Of a DNA stretch of 64,000 bases, positions 10,114 to 22,184 are shown piece after piece. The stretch comes from Halichondria panicea (lineage: Eukaryota > Porifera > Demospongiae > Suberitida > Halichondriidae). Positions within the stretch are counted from its first letter, which is position 1. Every line of letters starts with the position of its first letter. The notes under the pieces are model-generated. The model was not told the DNA's origin. It saw only the letters and a list, made by a program, of their open reading frames with translations, and did no database searches. Location: positions 4,960,042 to 5,024,041 of the forward strand of contig NC_087377.1 in NCBI RefSeq assembly GCF_963675165.1, read 5' to 3'. The position numbers and the translations under genes are program-made.

Positions 10114-13030
10114 CGTCGTGTTGTGGTGTTTGGTGGGTGCCACAGTTTTTGCTGTGTGGTGGTATTTTGTCTATATATAAATCAACTGTGATAACATTAT
10201 ATTTTTGCTCCCCTCGTGTCATTTGAGAGTAGGAAATGTCTATTTACCAAGACATGCCTCATTTAGGCCGTGTATTCTATACAGAGATCAAACAGTGCAT
10301 GTTCACTCAGCTAGTTCATCTAGGGTGTTGCACCCTCGGAATACATAAAACTGCCCTCCGGTACAAATCCAATACACAATTTTCTTTGTAACCTCTAATT
10401 CCTATAGTGAATGCACTAGAAGCTACAGAAGGATCCCTAAACCGACCTAACCCGCTGAGTCAGCACTTTTATCTCAGTTAGGGGTTAGGGTTAGTAATTT
10501 TTGTATTACTGAGCATTTGTGTTACATCTCCTGTTATTCTATGAATCGTAGTAGTTTAAACCACCATTGCTGGGAAGTGCAGCAACAACTGGCTATAAAC
10601 TTAGTTTCTGGCTCATTGCCTCGAGTATGACTATGTTATTGTTTGCATCATTTACTACTAGTAGAAGGCTACGATCGTTGGCTTAGCTAGGATAGCTATA
10701 CGTTTCTCTGCAAGCTTCCATATATCTTTTATTTGTCTCTGTGCAAGCACAATCCTCCGTAAAACATTTTAATATAATTATGACCAACCTCCTTTGTCCA
10801 TGGCAAGGCAGTAAAAAGCGATATTCAGACTGACCACTTTTTGTAGCTAAGCATACATGTAGGTAATGGTGTTCAATATTGTAATCGATTAGTGAAATAG
10901 TGTGGCCTATATGAGATTTTCCATCTTATTGAATGACTGACTGCCTAGCCATTAGTGGCGGCCTGACCAATCGAAACTTGCTTGCTACGCCTGCCATTGT
11001 ACATGTATGTACAACTATCATGTACATGTATAGTACGGTTAAGGTTAGGATATTGTGTTCACCCACGGGAAAACGATTTATCACTATCACTACGTTTTTT
11101 AATGGACAATATAAGAATAAATTACTTTCTCAACTTTTTGGCAGTAAATTTTAGCGTGGATAAACCCGAAAAACTTTCAACTGAGAGATTAACGGCCAGA
11201 CAAAGAGAAATGTTGATGAAAGCCAAGCTATCTCGAGCTACTCGCCTCTTAATTATGAAGTTGACAACGAATACAGTATAGCGCAACATTTTCGCGGATT
11301 TCGTGGGTTAGCAATCCTACACGAAAATTAAGTCCACAAAAAATTGTTCTATAACGTTTCAAAGATTAAAGGTGTGGCTTCCGGTAAGCAGTCATTCCAC
11401 AAACATTGTGCAACGAAATGTTTTTAGAGGCCATTCCAAGAAATATAAGTGCCTCGAAAAGTTCGCGCTATACGGTATCTCGTCGTCCGACCCTACGTAT
11501 AATTAGTAATTATAGATTCCAAAAAAGCCTAATGCAAATTGGCATAAAAAATTGCAATTTTGATGGACACTAATTAACTTGTCTCATTCATGCATCTTCA
11601 TAATCATAGCATTTTTACACAAAACAATAGCACACAGCAGACTTTGATCTTTGAACCTGCAAAATATAAAAAGCTGACAGAAGGAAAGCGCCTCGCCTCG
11701 GTGCATGGAGGCACCAAACATGAAGCTCTACTAGATCTAGCAAGATTATTAATAGAGTAATACTCCATATTCCAAGTAAGCAAATTTAAGCTAGCTATAA
11801 CTCGAGAACGAAACTTTATTTTACATTGCAATCCAAGAAAACGAGTCTATAGATACTCTCACTTGCACTTCATTGATCCTTGAACTGCTGAAACACTAGT
11901 ACTCTACCTACACCCACACATGCATACTCTACCGTTCCGTATACCACCTCGCATTATGCCTCGCTTGCACATACGCAGATCGAGGCATAATAAAACTCAT
12001 GAATATTCAGAGAGACCGCAATACAAGAATGCATGTTACTTTGTTTCTGTTCGTTTATCTATGGTTTATAGTACTGTTTTACATGTATATACAAGTCATG
12101 TTATCTCTTATATTATGCAGGCCGCTAAACTTGCATCAGACACAAAACCATTCTCTATAAAACATTCTACTGAACCAAGGGATTGAATTGGAAAATGTAT
12201 CGTTCAAGTTTGCCACTTCTGTGCTGAAAGCTAATTTGTAGCCTATAATTATATGTAAATTGAAAGCCTAATTCTACATGATTGCAATTTTTACAAGCAT
12301 CAAACAAAAAACGGTGCTGTTTCTAGCGTACTTATACTTTTCATTACTTCAAAAATAATTTCATCTCAGACTTCATGATTATTTTTAAAAACAAAAGTTG
12401 GTACATGCATGGATTGCTATATACGTTAGAGGCCCACGCCTATGGAACACAGAATGTAACTGGTGTGTGCATCCAATATAATAGGAAATTAATTTTGACA
12501 ATTGATTACGTGCTGACATGATAACGTTGTATTCAAGCTCACCACCTCGTCAACAACTCGTTGTTTATATATAGAGTGCTTTTCATTCTTTCATTCTTCC
12601 AGCTTGATTGTTTTATGGACGTAGTTATTGGGTTGAATAACAGCTAGTCATGAATTAGCTCACAGTCTCCATCTGTGCAGTTTTTAACATGTACCCTAAA
12701 CTTTTGAATCTTTCCCAATCGATGCTGTTTATTGCACACAGGACACGCAAGGTTAGGATCGTGGGGAACTTATTTTGCTTCATGGTTGGCTCGATCTCTG
12801 TTTCTGTCTTTCATTATACCATTGTATAAATTATACCCTCACCAGTTTGTACCTCGTCAAGAATATCTTGATCGTTCACTTGTCCGTCCTTTAAGTACAT
12901 GTACCTTCCATTCTTCCGTGGGAGAATTTATAGACATGGTCGACATTTTGTCAACTAAATTTGTCCTTAACTTCAGCATGAGTTAGTTTGTACGGCTCCA
13001 TTTCATATGCCTTTCTTGAATCGTGTGCAC
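10114..13030. other. 3' flank of copy 2, no supported gene
   Basis: Holds a miniature element with TATAGCGC ends (about 11272-11477), an inverted ATGCCTCGG-type element (about 11690-11995), and short TTAGGG-like runs near 10480. The open frames are short and lack recognisable domains. The whole stretch is repeated at 25944-28818. Confidence 0.6.
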
Positions 13031-13033
13031 TTT

Positions 13034-13430
13034 CTACAAAGGGGCATTTTGATAATGTACTCCCAAAGAATTGTCTGGTGGGCTGAGAATTCCATCGATA
13101 TCGTGGTAGAGATTATTATTTTTCGGCACTGAATTCGAAGGTGGCTGGTTCATGTAAACTTTCTTTGTGCTGGTTTGGGGAATATCAGACAACCGACTGG
13201 AAGATTGAGGTATCCCTGCGGCAGTCACAATACCTGGAGGGTGGGAATTGCTGTAATAGCAGAATTGGTGATCTTGATGTTTGGAATTTGTTGGAGTTGA
13301 TGCTTGTACATTGTGTACCGGTATACCAAATTTAGCTCCTTGCTTTGTTGGCGTATTTAAACAACATTGCTTTCACCTAGGTGTCTTTGATTCATGATGG
13401 ATTTGTGAGTTGTCAAGGGCTTGTACTCGT
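13034..13430 (-). pseudogene. Broken copy of the small - strand proline-rich exon
   Basis: On the - strand the C-terminal ~64 residues (MTAAGIPQSSSRLSDIPQTS...) are close to those at 28819-29035. Upstream of them the frame is disrupted: a CGA-to-TGA change and a 1-bp loss in the VVLNTP region relative to the other copy, plus a 10-bp repeat-unit difference. The 5' exon of the gene is not present next to this copy. Confidence 0.6.
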
Positions 13431-14975
13431 ACTATACTGCTAGCTAGCTGTTAACAGGTATTTTCTGAGTCTTGTAGCTAACAAAAAGCTAGCGCTTTAG
13501 TGCAAGGCTATAGCCTAACTCATATGTTGAATAGAAAGTTTGTGCGGACAGATGATGCTATGAAAGATTCTGAAGAGACTGCAACAGCCAGTAATAGGAC
13601 CCCTATAAGAAGCACCTCAAGTACTCCTATCTCTAAGATCCCTGTGAGAAGCATCCCAGGCACTCTGATCTTGTCTCTGTGAGAAGCACTCTTGATCCCA
13701 GGCACTTTTGTCTCTGTGATAAAGCTGCAGCATGGAATTATTTAGTTCAGAGTGTCTCCAACATGAAGAACATCAATGACACTAACAGCCTCAGCTTCTA
13801 GCACCCCTTTATTTGTATGGTTTGCTCTGTGCCTGCAAGAATTGCCTGTCACTTAGCCTCGATCCCAGGCCGAGTTTTCGCTTTTATAACGGTTAGGCAA
13901 ACAACTAGGCCTGGTACTAGTTTAGCCTCTACACAGGCTCTCCTTTTTCTGTTCTTTATCACAATCGATTTATTCGTTCAATGAGATAAAATACGGTATT
14001 AATTGGAGGAATAAAGAAAGAAATAGACGTAAAGTTAGGAAAAAGGAGAGCCTGTATCGGGAAGTCGCGTGAGGGTAGAAGGGTGGTAGAAGGGTGAAAA
14101 TGAGCGTGGGCATACTGAGCTAGAGATGTTGGACTGCCCACGCAGAGGTCTACGACTAGTAAAACTTTGCCTGCTGCAAGCTGGACATGGACTTGGAACT
14201 GGAAGTTTGCAAGCACTATAGCTAGCTATACCTTAGGCTTAGCTAGATGATCTACTAGTCTAGATTGTGTGTTTAGATTCTATCACTATTACCTTTTCTT
14301 GTGTCTTTCTACATGCTACAGTAGAATAGCTTAGTCATCATTATCATATAGCAGGTAGCTACTGCCACCAGAGCTGGCCACGCTGGTTCTCTGATCTGAC
14401 TTGCAGCACAGCTTGGTGGTTGTCTCAGTGCAGTACAGTACAGTACAGTCTTACTCTGAATGCGTGGGAGAATACCTTACGTCACGATTGTGGGCTACAT
14501 ATCGCCCACGTTCATAAAAATCCTTGTGGATCACGCGATTTCCCAAACCAGGCCTTACGTTTTCTTAACTGTACGCCCATTTCTTTATTTGCTGCCTCAC
14601 TATGTCTTTCTTATGTTTATGGATGAACAGTGACAACAGCAAGAAAAAGTAAGGCCTGGGAACGAGGCTAGTACTAGTTGTCTGCACATGTGTCAATCGT
14701 TAGTCAGATTCTGACTAATGGATATTCTCGTTCACTTTTGTGACATTTATATTCGTGTACTATCGTGTACTAGAAGTCAGTTCCCGTTTTATCATTATTG
14801 GAATGGCTCTTAGCTAGCTGAAGCTTCTCTCTTCTCTGAAGTTTAGAAAACATTATTCTGAAGACTGAACAACAAGGGAAGAGGTATAAAGCTTTGTCAA
14901 GCTTGTTAATTAAGGTCAGACATTTTTGTGTGGGCCCTGTGCTATCATCATGTTTGGCAAGATCTAGATAGACTA
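13431..14975. repeat. Repeat-rich spacer left of the P-like transposon
   Basis: Holds a 60-bp sequence at 13854-13915 (CCCAGGCCGAGTTTTCGCTT...) whose inverted copy lies at 21311-21380, so the two bracket the whole transposon cluster. Two inverted copies of another element (about 13930-14220 and 14490-14670) are also present. A run of imperfect repeats (GAAGCACCTC/GAAGCATCCC) lies at 13600-13710. No gene is supported. Confidence 0.5.
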
Positions 14976-15187
14976 TAGACTGGAAACCACGCCCCTTTCT
15001 TTAGGATTGGAAACGAATCACGTGTGCCGAACACTCCTTGTCTGCCGGAAGTATAGATTGAAGAGGGAAGTGATGACTATGCTTATACTTCCTCAAAAGC
15101 GTTCCAGCTGATTTCTATATGGCTTTCTAGCTCGAGTATGCTCTCTAGTATGGCTTTCTAGCTCAGGTACATTTGCACTGTTATACA

Positions 15188-16222
15188 ATGGCAAGTAGTG
15201 CTCCGGCTCCATTTCAGAGTAAGTGATGTTGAACTGTTTTATATGAATTAGCTAATTACTTTCCATTTACTTTTTTCCCTTTTCATGTAAATGCAGGTAG
15301 GTTTAAGGAAGCTGTTAAAGCTGTTTTGACCGAGGGTAGATTCAAAGCCTCATCACCAGAGGCAGCAGTTGCCCTCAACACAGCTTCTGCGTTGTTAGTT
15401 TTGTTAGAGGATTCAAAGCATAGTGTGATGGTTGAGGATTTTACTGTCAAATTGTACTCAAAATTGAAGTCGTGTTTCCAGCACACTCACTCATCACTTC
15501 ATTTAAACAGAGAAAAGATGTGGGGATTGTATCATGAGTTGCGCACATCAGACAGCTTCAAGGAGGAATGGAGTCGTTTCCTGCATGAGTGTGGTAAACA
15601 ACCGTGTGCTTCTTTTGTCCAGTTTGTTACTAACACACTCTTCAAACAACTGATAGAAGAGGAGTTCCTTCTGAACAGTACAACGAACTCAAATGGCCAC
15701 TCGGGTTTGATGACATTTGAGGAGAAGAATGCTCTGAGATATGTTGCAGGATATGTATGCCGCACATTGAGAAAACGTCTTGAATCATCTACGATTCCTG
15801 ATAAAGATGATATGATATATGCTCTGATGGAGTTAAGTGGAGATGAAATGAATGACCAAGACACAGAAGCTTGGACTGATCTTATTGATAGAGGTGGACT
15901 TTGGCATATCAGTGATGATACCTACATGCTGTTTTTGATAATAGAAGAGTGTATCAGAGAACACATGACCATAGCAACCGCAAGTACGGTACAAGGAGGT
16001 AAAACGCTTACTGATACCCTGCTTAAGAATGAAGATGTCCTATTCCAGTGGTGTATTCTTGGTGTTGAAACGAATGATGTAGACTTAAGTTTATTGAGGA
16101 AGATCATATCATTGTATGTAACTATTCGAGGATTTGCATTTGCAACATCTTGCCTAGAATTGTATAAACAAGCACAAAAGAAATCTCTTCAGAAAAAAAG
16201 GGCACTTCGAAAGTCCGTGTAA
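15188..16222 (+). CDS. Second protein of the P-like transposon, unknown function
   Basis: Two exons, 15188-15218 and 15297-16222, joined in phase 1, give about 318 residues (MASSAPAPFQSRFKEAVKAV...). The first-exon start is the first ATG after the left subterminal repeat. The frame is fully open and looks maintained. It is mostly helical, with a conserved-looking segment EKNALRYVAGYVCRTLRKRL around residue 145-165 and a basic C-terminus (KKSLQKKRALRKSV). I recognise no catalytic motif and no THAP or zinc finger. It converges on the transposase gene with 134 bp between stop codons, and both lie inside the element, so an accessory role in transposition or its control is plausible but unproven. 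It could instead be a captured host gene. Confidence 0.65.
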
Positions 16223-16356
16223 ATAACTTCATACACTCTGTACATCATTTAATAATCATGGTTAATAAAATTATTAATTATCAGTTAAATTAAACATGTG
16301 TATGATAAAATTAATTGAATGTACAGAGTTACAAACATTACTCTATAATTATACTA

Positions 16357-19300
16357 CTACTTGTGCTTGTGCCTTCTTTTGGGAAGGGGTTTGTTCTCAT
16401 CACCCAGTTCCAATGTTCGTTTTCTACTGTCCTTTCGACAGTTGCCTCTAATTGTTGCACATGTGCTGTTGATCACCCGAAGAGCCTGTGTGTTCTTTGC
16501 AAATTCGCTAACATTTGGGTTTTCGTTCGATTTACCCCTCTGTCTTTGCTGACCAAAAAAATTCTCAACGGGGTCCTGGCACAGTGTGACTCCAGGTATC
16601 GTGAATAGATACTTAACCATTTCCACAAATGACCTCACTGCAGGTATTGCTATAAAAGTATAGTGTGGGCAATAATAGTATATGCTTACCAGTAATCCTC
16701 AGGCCTTTACTAGTCTCAGGGCTGAGCATCATCAATTTTTTTTGGGTTTTTGTGAAGCCTTCCCTAGCCTCCACGCTTTTCTCCCAAGCATCCAAGTATG
16801 GGATGAATTCCTCTTCCAACCACTGTATAATATTTGTACATGCATAATTATGTATACAATTACGAATTTACTCACAGTTACACTCCACAATCCCACAGTA
16901 TATTTTACCTTCAGCCTAAAGTCTGATGCTGATCTGTAAGGGTCTTTGAATGGGTTTCGCTTTAGCTTCCCGACAGAAATACTGCTGACATTCAATGTGT
17001 CGAACAACTTATTGAACTTGTCAACAAACGTTATGGTCTCAGCAACTTCATCTCCCTGTGTCAGTTGTAGTGCTTTAGCAACGGAGTTACTGAGAACCTG
17101 CATGCATAAATATAAGACATAAACGAATGTGGGAATTTTAAGTATACACACACACACACACACGGAATTTTGACATAGAGTGCTTGTACATCTGTAACAG
17201 CACCATTAATTCACTTACTTGAGCTGCCAGATCTACTCGCATCTTGGAGAAGCTGGATAACTCAACATGCTCATACTTAAGCTTCGGTATCAATGCTAGG
17301 CCAGGGGTCTCTTGAGATCGATTCTTCATATACAGTAGCTTCAGTTGAGACCATAAAATATCTTTCCCTTTGCACTGTGGAAATATGTATAGTACATACA
17401 TGTTCTACAATTAGAATATTGTAAGTGTAGCTATGCACAACAAGAGTCTTAGACAGTAAATCTATAAACGCAAGCACTCACCTACAATTTTCTCTTAGGG
17501 CTAGCCCAGCCGTTTCTGACAGTCTTAATAAGGTGGGGTGGGTCAGAAAAGAAAAACAGAGACCTGTTGTCACTGGCATACGGGTTACCAACTTTGTTGA
17601 CCAAAGACTTCGAACCAGGCTTATGCAACTTAAAGAGACGGCGATTTGCTGCTAGGCCATCACAAGTGAGTGCAAGTACCTTAAATCCACACAATTCCAA
17701 CCGACCAACCGCCTCCCAAAATGGCTCGAACATCTGGTCACCAGTCAATGATGTACAAGGAAATTGAACATAAGGAAACTGTAACTTGCTAAAGAGTCCC
17801 CTCACAAGTAGTACAAGCATAGAATGTGCCAGTGGGGTACTTTGGTCCATATCGTTGTTTAGAGATCTTTCAAAAGCCAACAAGTGGGAATTGATATCGC
17901 CAATATTGGTGAAGCCAATGATAGCACCTACAATTATAAAGATAAAAAGGTAATGCCTTCACACCTAGTGCATGCATTTGTGTAAATACCTGAATGTTTG
18001 TCATACACCAAGTCTTCTTTTATGTGCATTTCATCCATTAAAAGAACCACATACTTCTCCCTCTCCGGACACAAGCTGATTTTAGCGAGATCCATCAAGT
18101 ACTTGTCAACTTCTTCGGAGAAGCCAATGGAGCTTTGGATGTGATAGGTATAATCACGCAATGTCCTCTGCGAGGGAAGGCAAATAACACCAGACTCTCG
18201 CAGCATTTGGTATGCACTACTCGACAGATGTCTAAGATAAAGACACCAACGTATCATTAAGGGATCCCACTTCATCGATTTGGCATTTTTGAGAGAGGAA
18301 GCTCGCTTTTGGCTTTCCCAAAACACTCGTTGAAACGAATCTTCCAGGGGGAAGGTTTTCTTAACAGAATCGTCATTATCCTTTATGATCTGTGACAGAT
18401 CATTATGGAGCTCTTCTTCAACGAAGTTGCTTCTCTGTTCAATTACCTTTTTGAGTTTCTTTTTAAGGCGATTTATCTGTTGTTGTGCCACTCTGCTCTG
18501 TTGATGTAGAACTTTCATTCGTTTGTCCTTTTCAAGTGATGACAAGTATCGATAGTTAGTATGACTCTGAGGATTAACCCTGTTTAACTCGGTACACGTG
18601 TCTCTAGTGGAATCTTCAAAACGAAGGAACATTCGATTGAGTGTTTGTCTGTAGGCATGGCATACACTGCACTGGTTTGATTCCACAGGCACAAGAATCT
18701 GACATCCATCACATCGGATTGTTCCGTGGCTGAGCTTATCATCGTAAAATGCCACACGATTTTTCCCTGTATACACAAAATTAATTAACTGTAATAGCAG
18801 ATTTCATTCTTGGCAAGAGCACATGCACTCAGTACACTACATGTATACGTACCTGAAACATCCACAAAGGTCCCATTTCTGTCAGTTACTAAGGCAGCAT
18901 ACTTGGCGTCGTCATTCCCAACACAAACAGTGCACGAGTCCAAGAAGTCGATAATGTCTTGTACATCAGTCACAGACGCAATTACTGGATGCTTCATTGA
19001 TAATTCAGGATTGTTGCTAGGTACTTTGCAACCATTGGCAAGAGCATGCCAAGAAAGATCACTGTGTATCACTATGCTGACGGCCAACTGAGCATGCTTG
19101 GAAATATGGATATCCTCTGAGTCCGATACATTCAACCATCCTATTCAAGTATAGAGTGTACATGTAACTAAATGAAAAACCGTTCACATAATTAAGTTAC
19201 GTACCTTCAGGAAGCACAATGGCAATCTTTAGCCTCTGCCTGAGGGTGGCAATTGTTGATAAGGGAGCATCCGCAAATATCTTTCTCGGGATGCTAACTT

Positions 19301-19397
19301 TCAATTCACTGATATCGATAGGCAATGAGAGTTTCTTTGCTCTCAACTTCCTAAATTCATTCTTGCGGTGAACCGCAATTCTGAATTTTCGGGGCAT
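16357..19397 (-). pseudogene. P-element/THAP9-like transposase, one in-frame stop
   Basis: Exons on the - strand: 19397-19205, 19140-18853, 18766-17990, 17927-17482, 17374-17219, 17097-16909, 16822-16690, 16637-16357. All joins are GT-AG and in phase, about 820 codons in total. Family hallmarks in order: coiled coil (RLKKKLKKVIEQ), helix-turn-helix-like LPSQRTLRDYT, acidic residue in LLMDEMHIKEDLVYD, second in LTCDGLAANRRL, then DPPHLIKTVRNGW, FSKMRVDLAAQ, and QDPVENFFGQQRQRG holding the last acidic residue. A TAG is the final codon of exon 4 (17484-17482), where homologs usually have tryptophan (TGG). A product stopping there (about 567 residues) would lack the last catalytic residue. No N-terminal THAP domain is visible; the start chosen is the MPRKF methionine, and an upstream exon is possible because a CAG precedes it. 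Confidence 0.8.
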
Positions 19398-20662
19398 TTC
19401 TGTAAGTGCAAACAAAGACTATGCAAAAAGAAACAAAGACTATGCAAAACTTCAAATACTCCTCTAACAGTATATTAGCAGAATATACTCAACTAGCCCT
19501 TTTTAGAGATGAAAGAAGGAGACAAAAAACACTCCTAAAAATACTTATTTATTGATCTAGTATTAAAGTTTCACTTGTATCATTCAAAAAGTATTGCTTA
19601 CGCAAAACCCTAGGACCCAAGTATACAGTTTGACACAATTACAAACTGCAAATCAGCTTTACATATCTGCTAGAGGGAGACATAATTTGGCTATCACCTT
19701 ACTACCTATAAAACTGGCCTATTATTCTGCTTCAATTCTACTGAAGTGAGTTATAATGACGCTCTAACTTACCAAGTATGAATACAGTTAATGCCAAGGA
19801 CACTGGCTTAACCCAGAAGTCTAACAACGTCTGCAAACGAACAGAGTCAGAAAAAATCTTTGTTGCAATCCCGCCAAAAAGTGATTACGTAACAAGACGA
19901 GGAGTGTTTCAACGGATATCATTGCAACTGCCGTTCGTTTCCAATCCCTCCCTTTTCTATCTATGGGCCAGGTGACTATCAACGACTTGTCTTCATTGCG
20001 TACTGAATTTTGCGGAAGTGGTTCAGGGAAAAGGGTGTGGTCACCAGTGTTGCGGTTTAGTATACTTTGGCTAGATCTACTGTAGCTAAGTATGTACAGT
20101 AGTCTGTACAGTACTCTAGCAAGCTAGCTAGCTCAGCCACCTATTTCAATCACAAGTCAACTGCTGCAAAACTATGTCCAAGTCTGGAGCTAGCTGTCAC
20201 CTGGATGTACCTAGTTCTTGTCCTGTCTGTGGCAATGACACCGCTGTAATAGAAACTCAAATGTTGCTGGCAATAGGGCCAGCAAAGGGACTTTCCATAA
20301 ACCAGTTGGCAGAGAGACAAATATATCTCTGCATCTCTGCTACTTCTGTCTGTTATTTTTGCAGTGGCCTTGTAGCCAGCCAGGTTATAGCAACTTTAGA
20401 ATTGCTTCATTGGAGAAGTACTGATAGACAACTTATATCCAAACAGCTATAGCTAAGTAGACATAAAATTTATACTGCAACTGTACAGCTAAAAATATTA
20501 ATACTCACATAAAATCAATTATAATAGCTTAGTGTGCAATGTTGTGGTTTAGATATCTCCCACGCATTCATGCACACACTACATTCCAAGCATTCCGTTG
20601 GGACGAGTCGTTGATAGTCACCTGGCCAGTCTCCTAAAGAAAGGGGCGTGGTTTCCAGTCTA

Positions 20663-22184
20663 TAGTTTCATCATTAATATGGTGGATCAAGTGAAGAGTG
20701 TGAGCTAGAGAACTTGGTGCTGCCATCATCAGCTCGTCGACAATGACACTATAACCTGTTTAAAATACGAGAAATTTAATATAGATCTACACATATTTAG
20801 AATGTCTGCTTCTCTGTACAGGAGCAATGGCTAATATCCAGCTATCCCAACAGTGCTCCTCTTGGCTATACTAATGGACGAGACTGGACAGTTTAAGGTA
20901 AGGGTTTAACCGTGTTTGGTTTCTTTAATATTGTCCTATACTTACAGGACTGGAGTATGACCTGCTCGTTCGAGCGTTGCTGGGTAGCTCAGAGGCATCA
21001 AGAGAATCTACGTTTTCTCAAGCAAAGTTTAACTGAGTTACGAGTTGGGGCCTAGAATCAGAGAAGTCCAGCAGCCTGCTAAATCGTTGAACCGTAATTT
21101 GAAGACATTCAATCATCTTGAAGTTGCCCTGGGTCACTGTAATCGTGCTGCAACACAACTGGCAACTCCCCAGGCCCTTGTGAAGCAGCTCCCTATGTGC
21201 ATATTTTGTGTGTACTCACTCTGTGCATTTTCTGTGTACAAATTTCGATTATTGATTCATTAAATATTTTTGCCAACCACAAATACAATGAAAATTTGAC
21301 GCATGCGCAGACAACTAGTACCACTAGTTGTTCGCCTAACCGTTATAAAAGCGAAAACTCGGCCTGGGATCAAGGCTAACTACGTACAGTACTGTTCTGT
21401 GTGTCCCAATATGTAGAGGTTATAAAGAAAGAAAAGATTAATCGTGTCCTCCCTCCTCTGGCTACTAACAATACGTACATATTGCAGCTAGCTATATATA
21501 TACTAAGTCAATGGAAGGCCTGTGAGAAGGAGGCTACTATATACAGACTACTATATAGACATAAACTGATTCTGGCACAGAAGTAAGCTACAGTAAAGAT
21601 TAAGATCTCTATTGCTTTTTTTTTATATAAATAGTGCGACCCCCTTCCCCTGGCCCCCCCATAATAGGATCATAGCTATATAATTATGCACCTATCAATG
21701 TGTCGCCCCACTCCCCCCCCCCCGGGAGGGGTAGGGATTATATGGGGGAAGGATTCTGTGTTCAAATCCCCCAGTCAACAGAGGATTTTTGAGCCCCAAG
21801 CAGTTGCACACATCAAAATAGGTTATAAAAGAGTCTTTACTACGCAAAGCCAGGTTCAAATCCCCCAGTATGGGGCCTACATTTCAGATCAAATTAGATC
21901 AAATTCCCCCGTATGTCCCGGGGGGAGGGTAGTGGGGCAACACATTGATAGGTGCATTATGTACATGTAGCTTCCCTAGGCCCTGTACTAGCCATTGAAT
22001 CTAGATTGATTCACTAGTAAAAGTTGTTATTGCTAATAGGTACAATAATTATTACTAACTGTGAAGATAAAACTGACTCTGCGGTAAAACAAAGAGAAGC
22101 AATGCATCTGTAATAATATTCAAACTCGAATCACAACCGACAATACTCTGATCATAGATAGTATCTATGCTCTGATGTATCACG
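20663..22184. other. Spacer upstream of copy 3
   Basis: No gene is supported. Holds the inverted partner (21311-21380) of the 13854 repeat, and from about 21440 onward a block duplicated at 44285-44730 upstream of copy 6. The block is interrupted here by the element at 21686-21957. Confidence 0.6.
21686..21957. mobile_element. ATGCACCTATC-ended miniature TIR element
   Basis: The ends ATGCACCTATCAATGTGTCG and its inverted copy bracket 272 bp. The paralogous block near 44500 lacks it (CATAGCTATATATGTACATG), giving an empty site. The interior has C-rich and G-rich runs next to each end. Confidence 0.7.

Larger units (their letters stand above)
8960..13430. repeat. Segmental duplication, first copy
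   Basis: Matches 24840-29215 in order and orientation: the exon LVKLVA..., the finger exon, its 3' flank, small TIR elements and the - strand proline-rich exon. Differences are scattered substitutions and short indels. Confidence 0.8.
15008..19965. mobile_element. P-element-like transposon with two convergent genes
   Basis: Encodes a P/THAP9-type transposase (-) and an unknown second protein (+). The subterminal regions are inverted and similar (GGATTGGAAACGAA and AACACTCCTyGTCT at both ends). The right end reads CTATCTATG; the same terminus closes miniature elements at 51641-52145 and 55822-56359, which have 7-bp duplications. The matching left terminus is missing, so this copy is probably left-truncated and immobile. 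Confidence 0.6.
14976..20662. mobile_element. TAGACTGG miniature element split by a P-like transposon
   Basis: The outer ends are inverted copies of TAGACTGGAAACCACGCCCC. The intact 715-bp relative at 29675-30389 shows that 14976-15007 and 19966-20662 are the two parts of one miniature element. The P-like transposon lies between them. The join is not clean: about 10 bp of the host element are missing and no target duplication is visible. Confidence 0.6.

Noticed and set aside
10042-10180. A terminal exon after 10041 joined at the TTTTTAG before 10114
   Set aside because: The resulting tail is hydrophobic, differs between the two duplicated copies, and cannot be told apart from read-through to the nearby stop.
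10475-10500. TTAGGG-like telomeric run, repeated at 26325-26345
   Set aside because: Only two to three imperfect units, and present because the block is duplicated; no telomere or interstitial array is supported.
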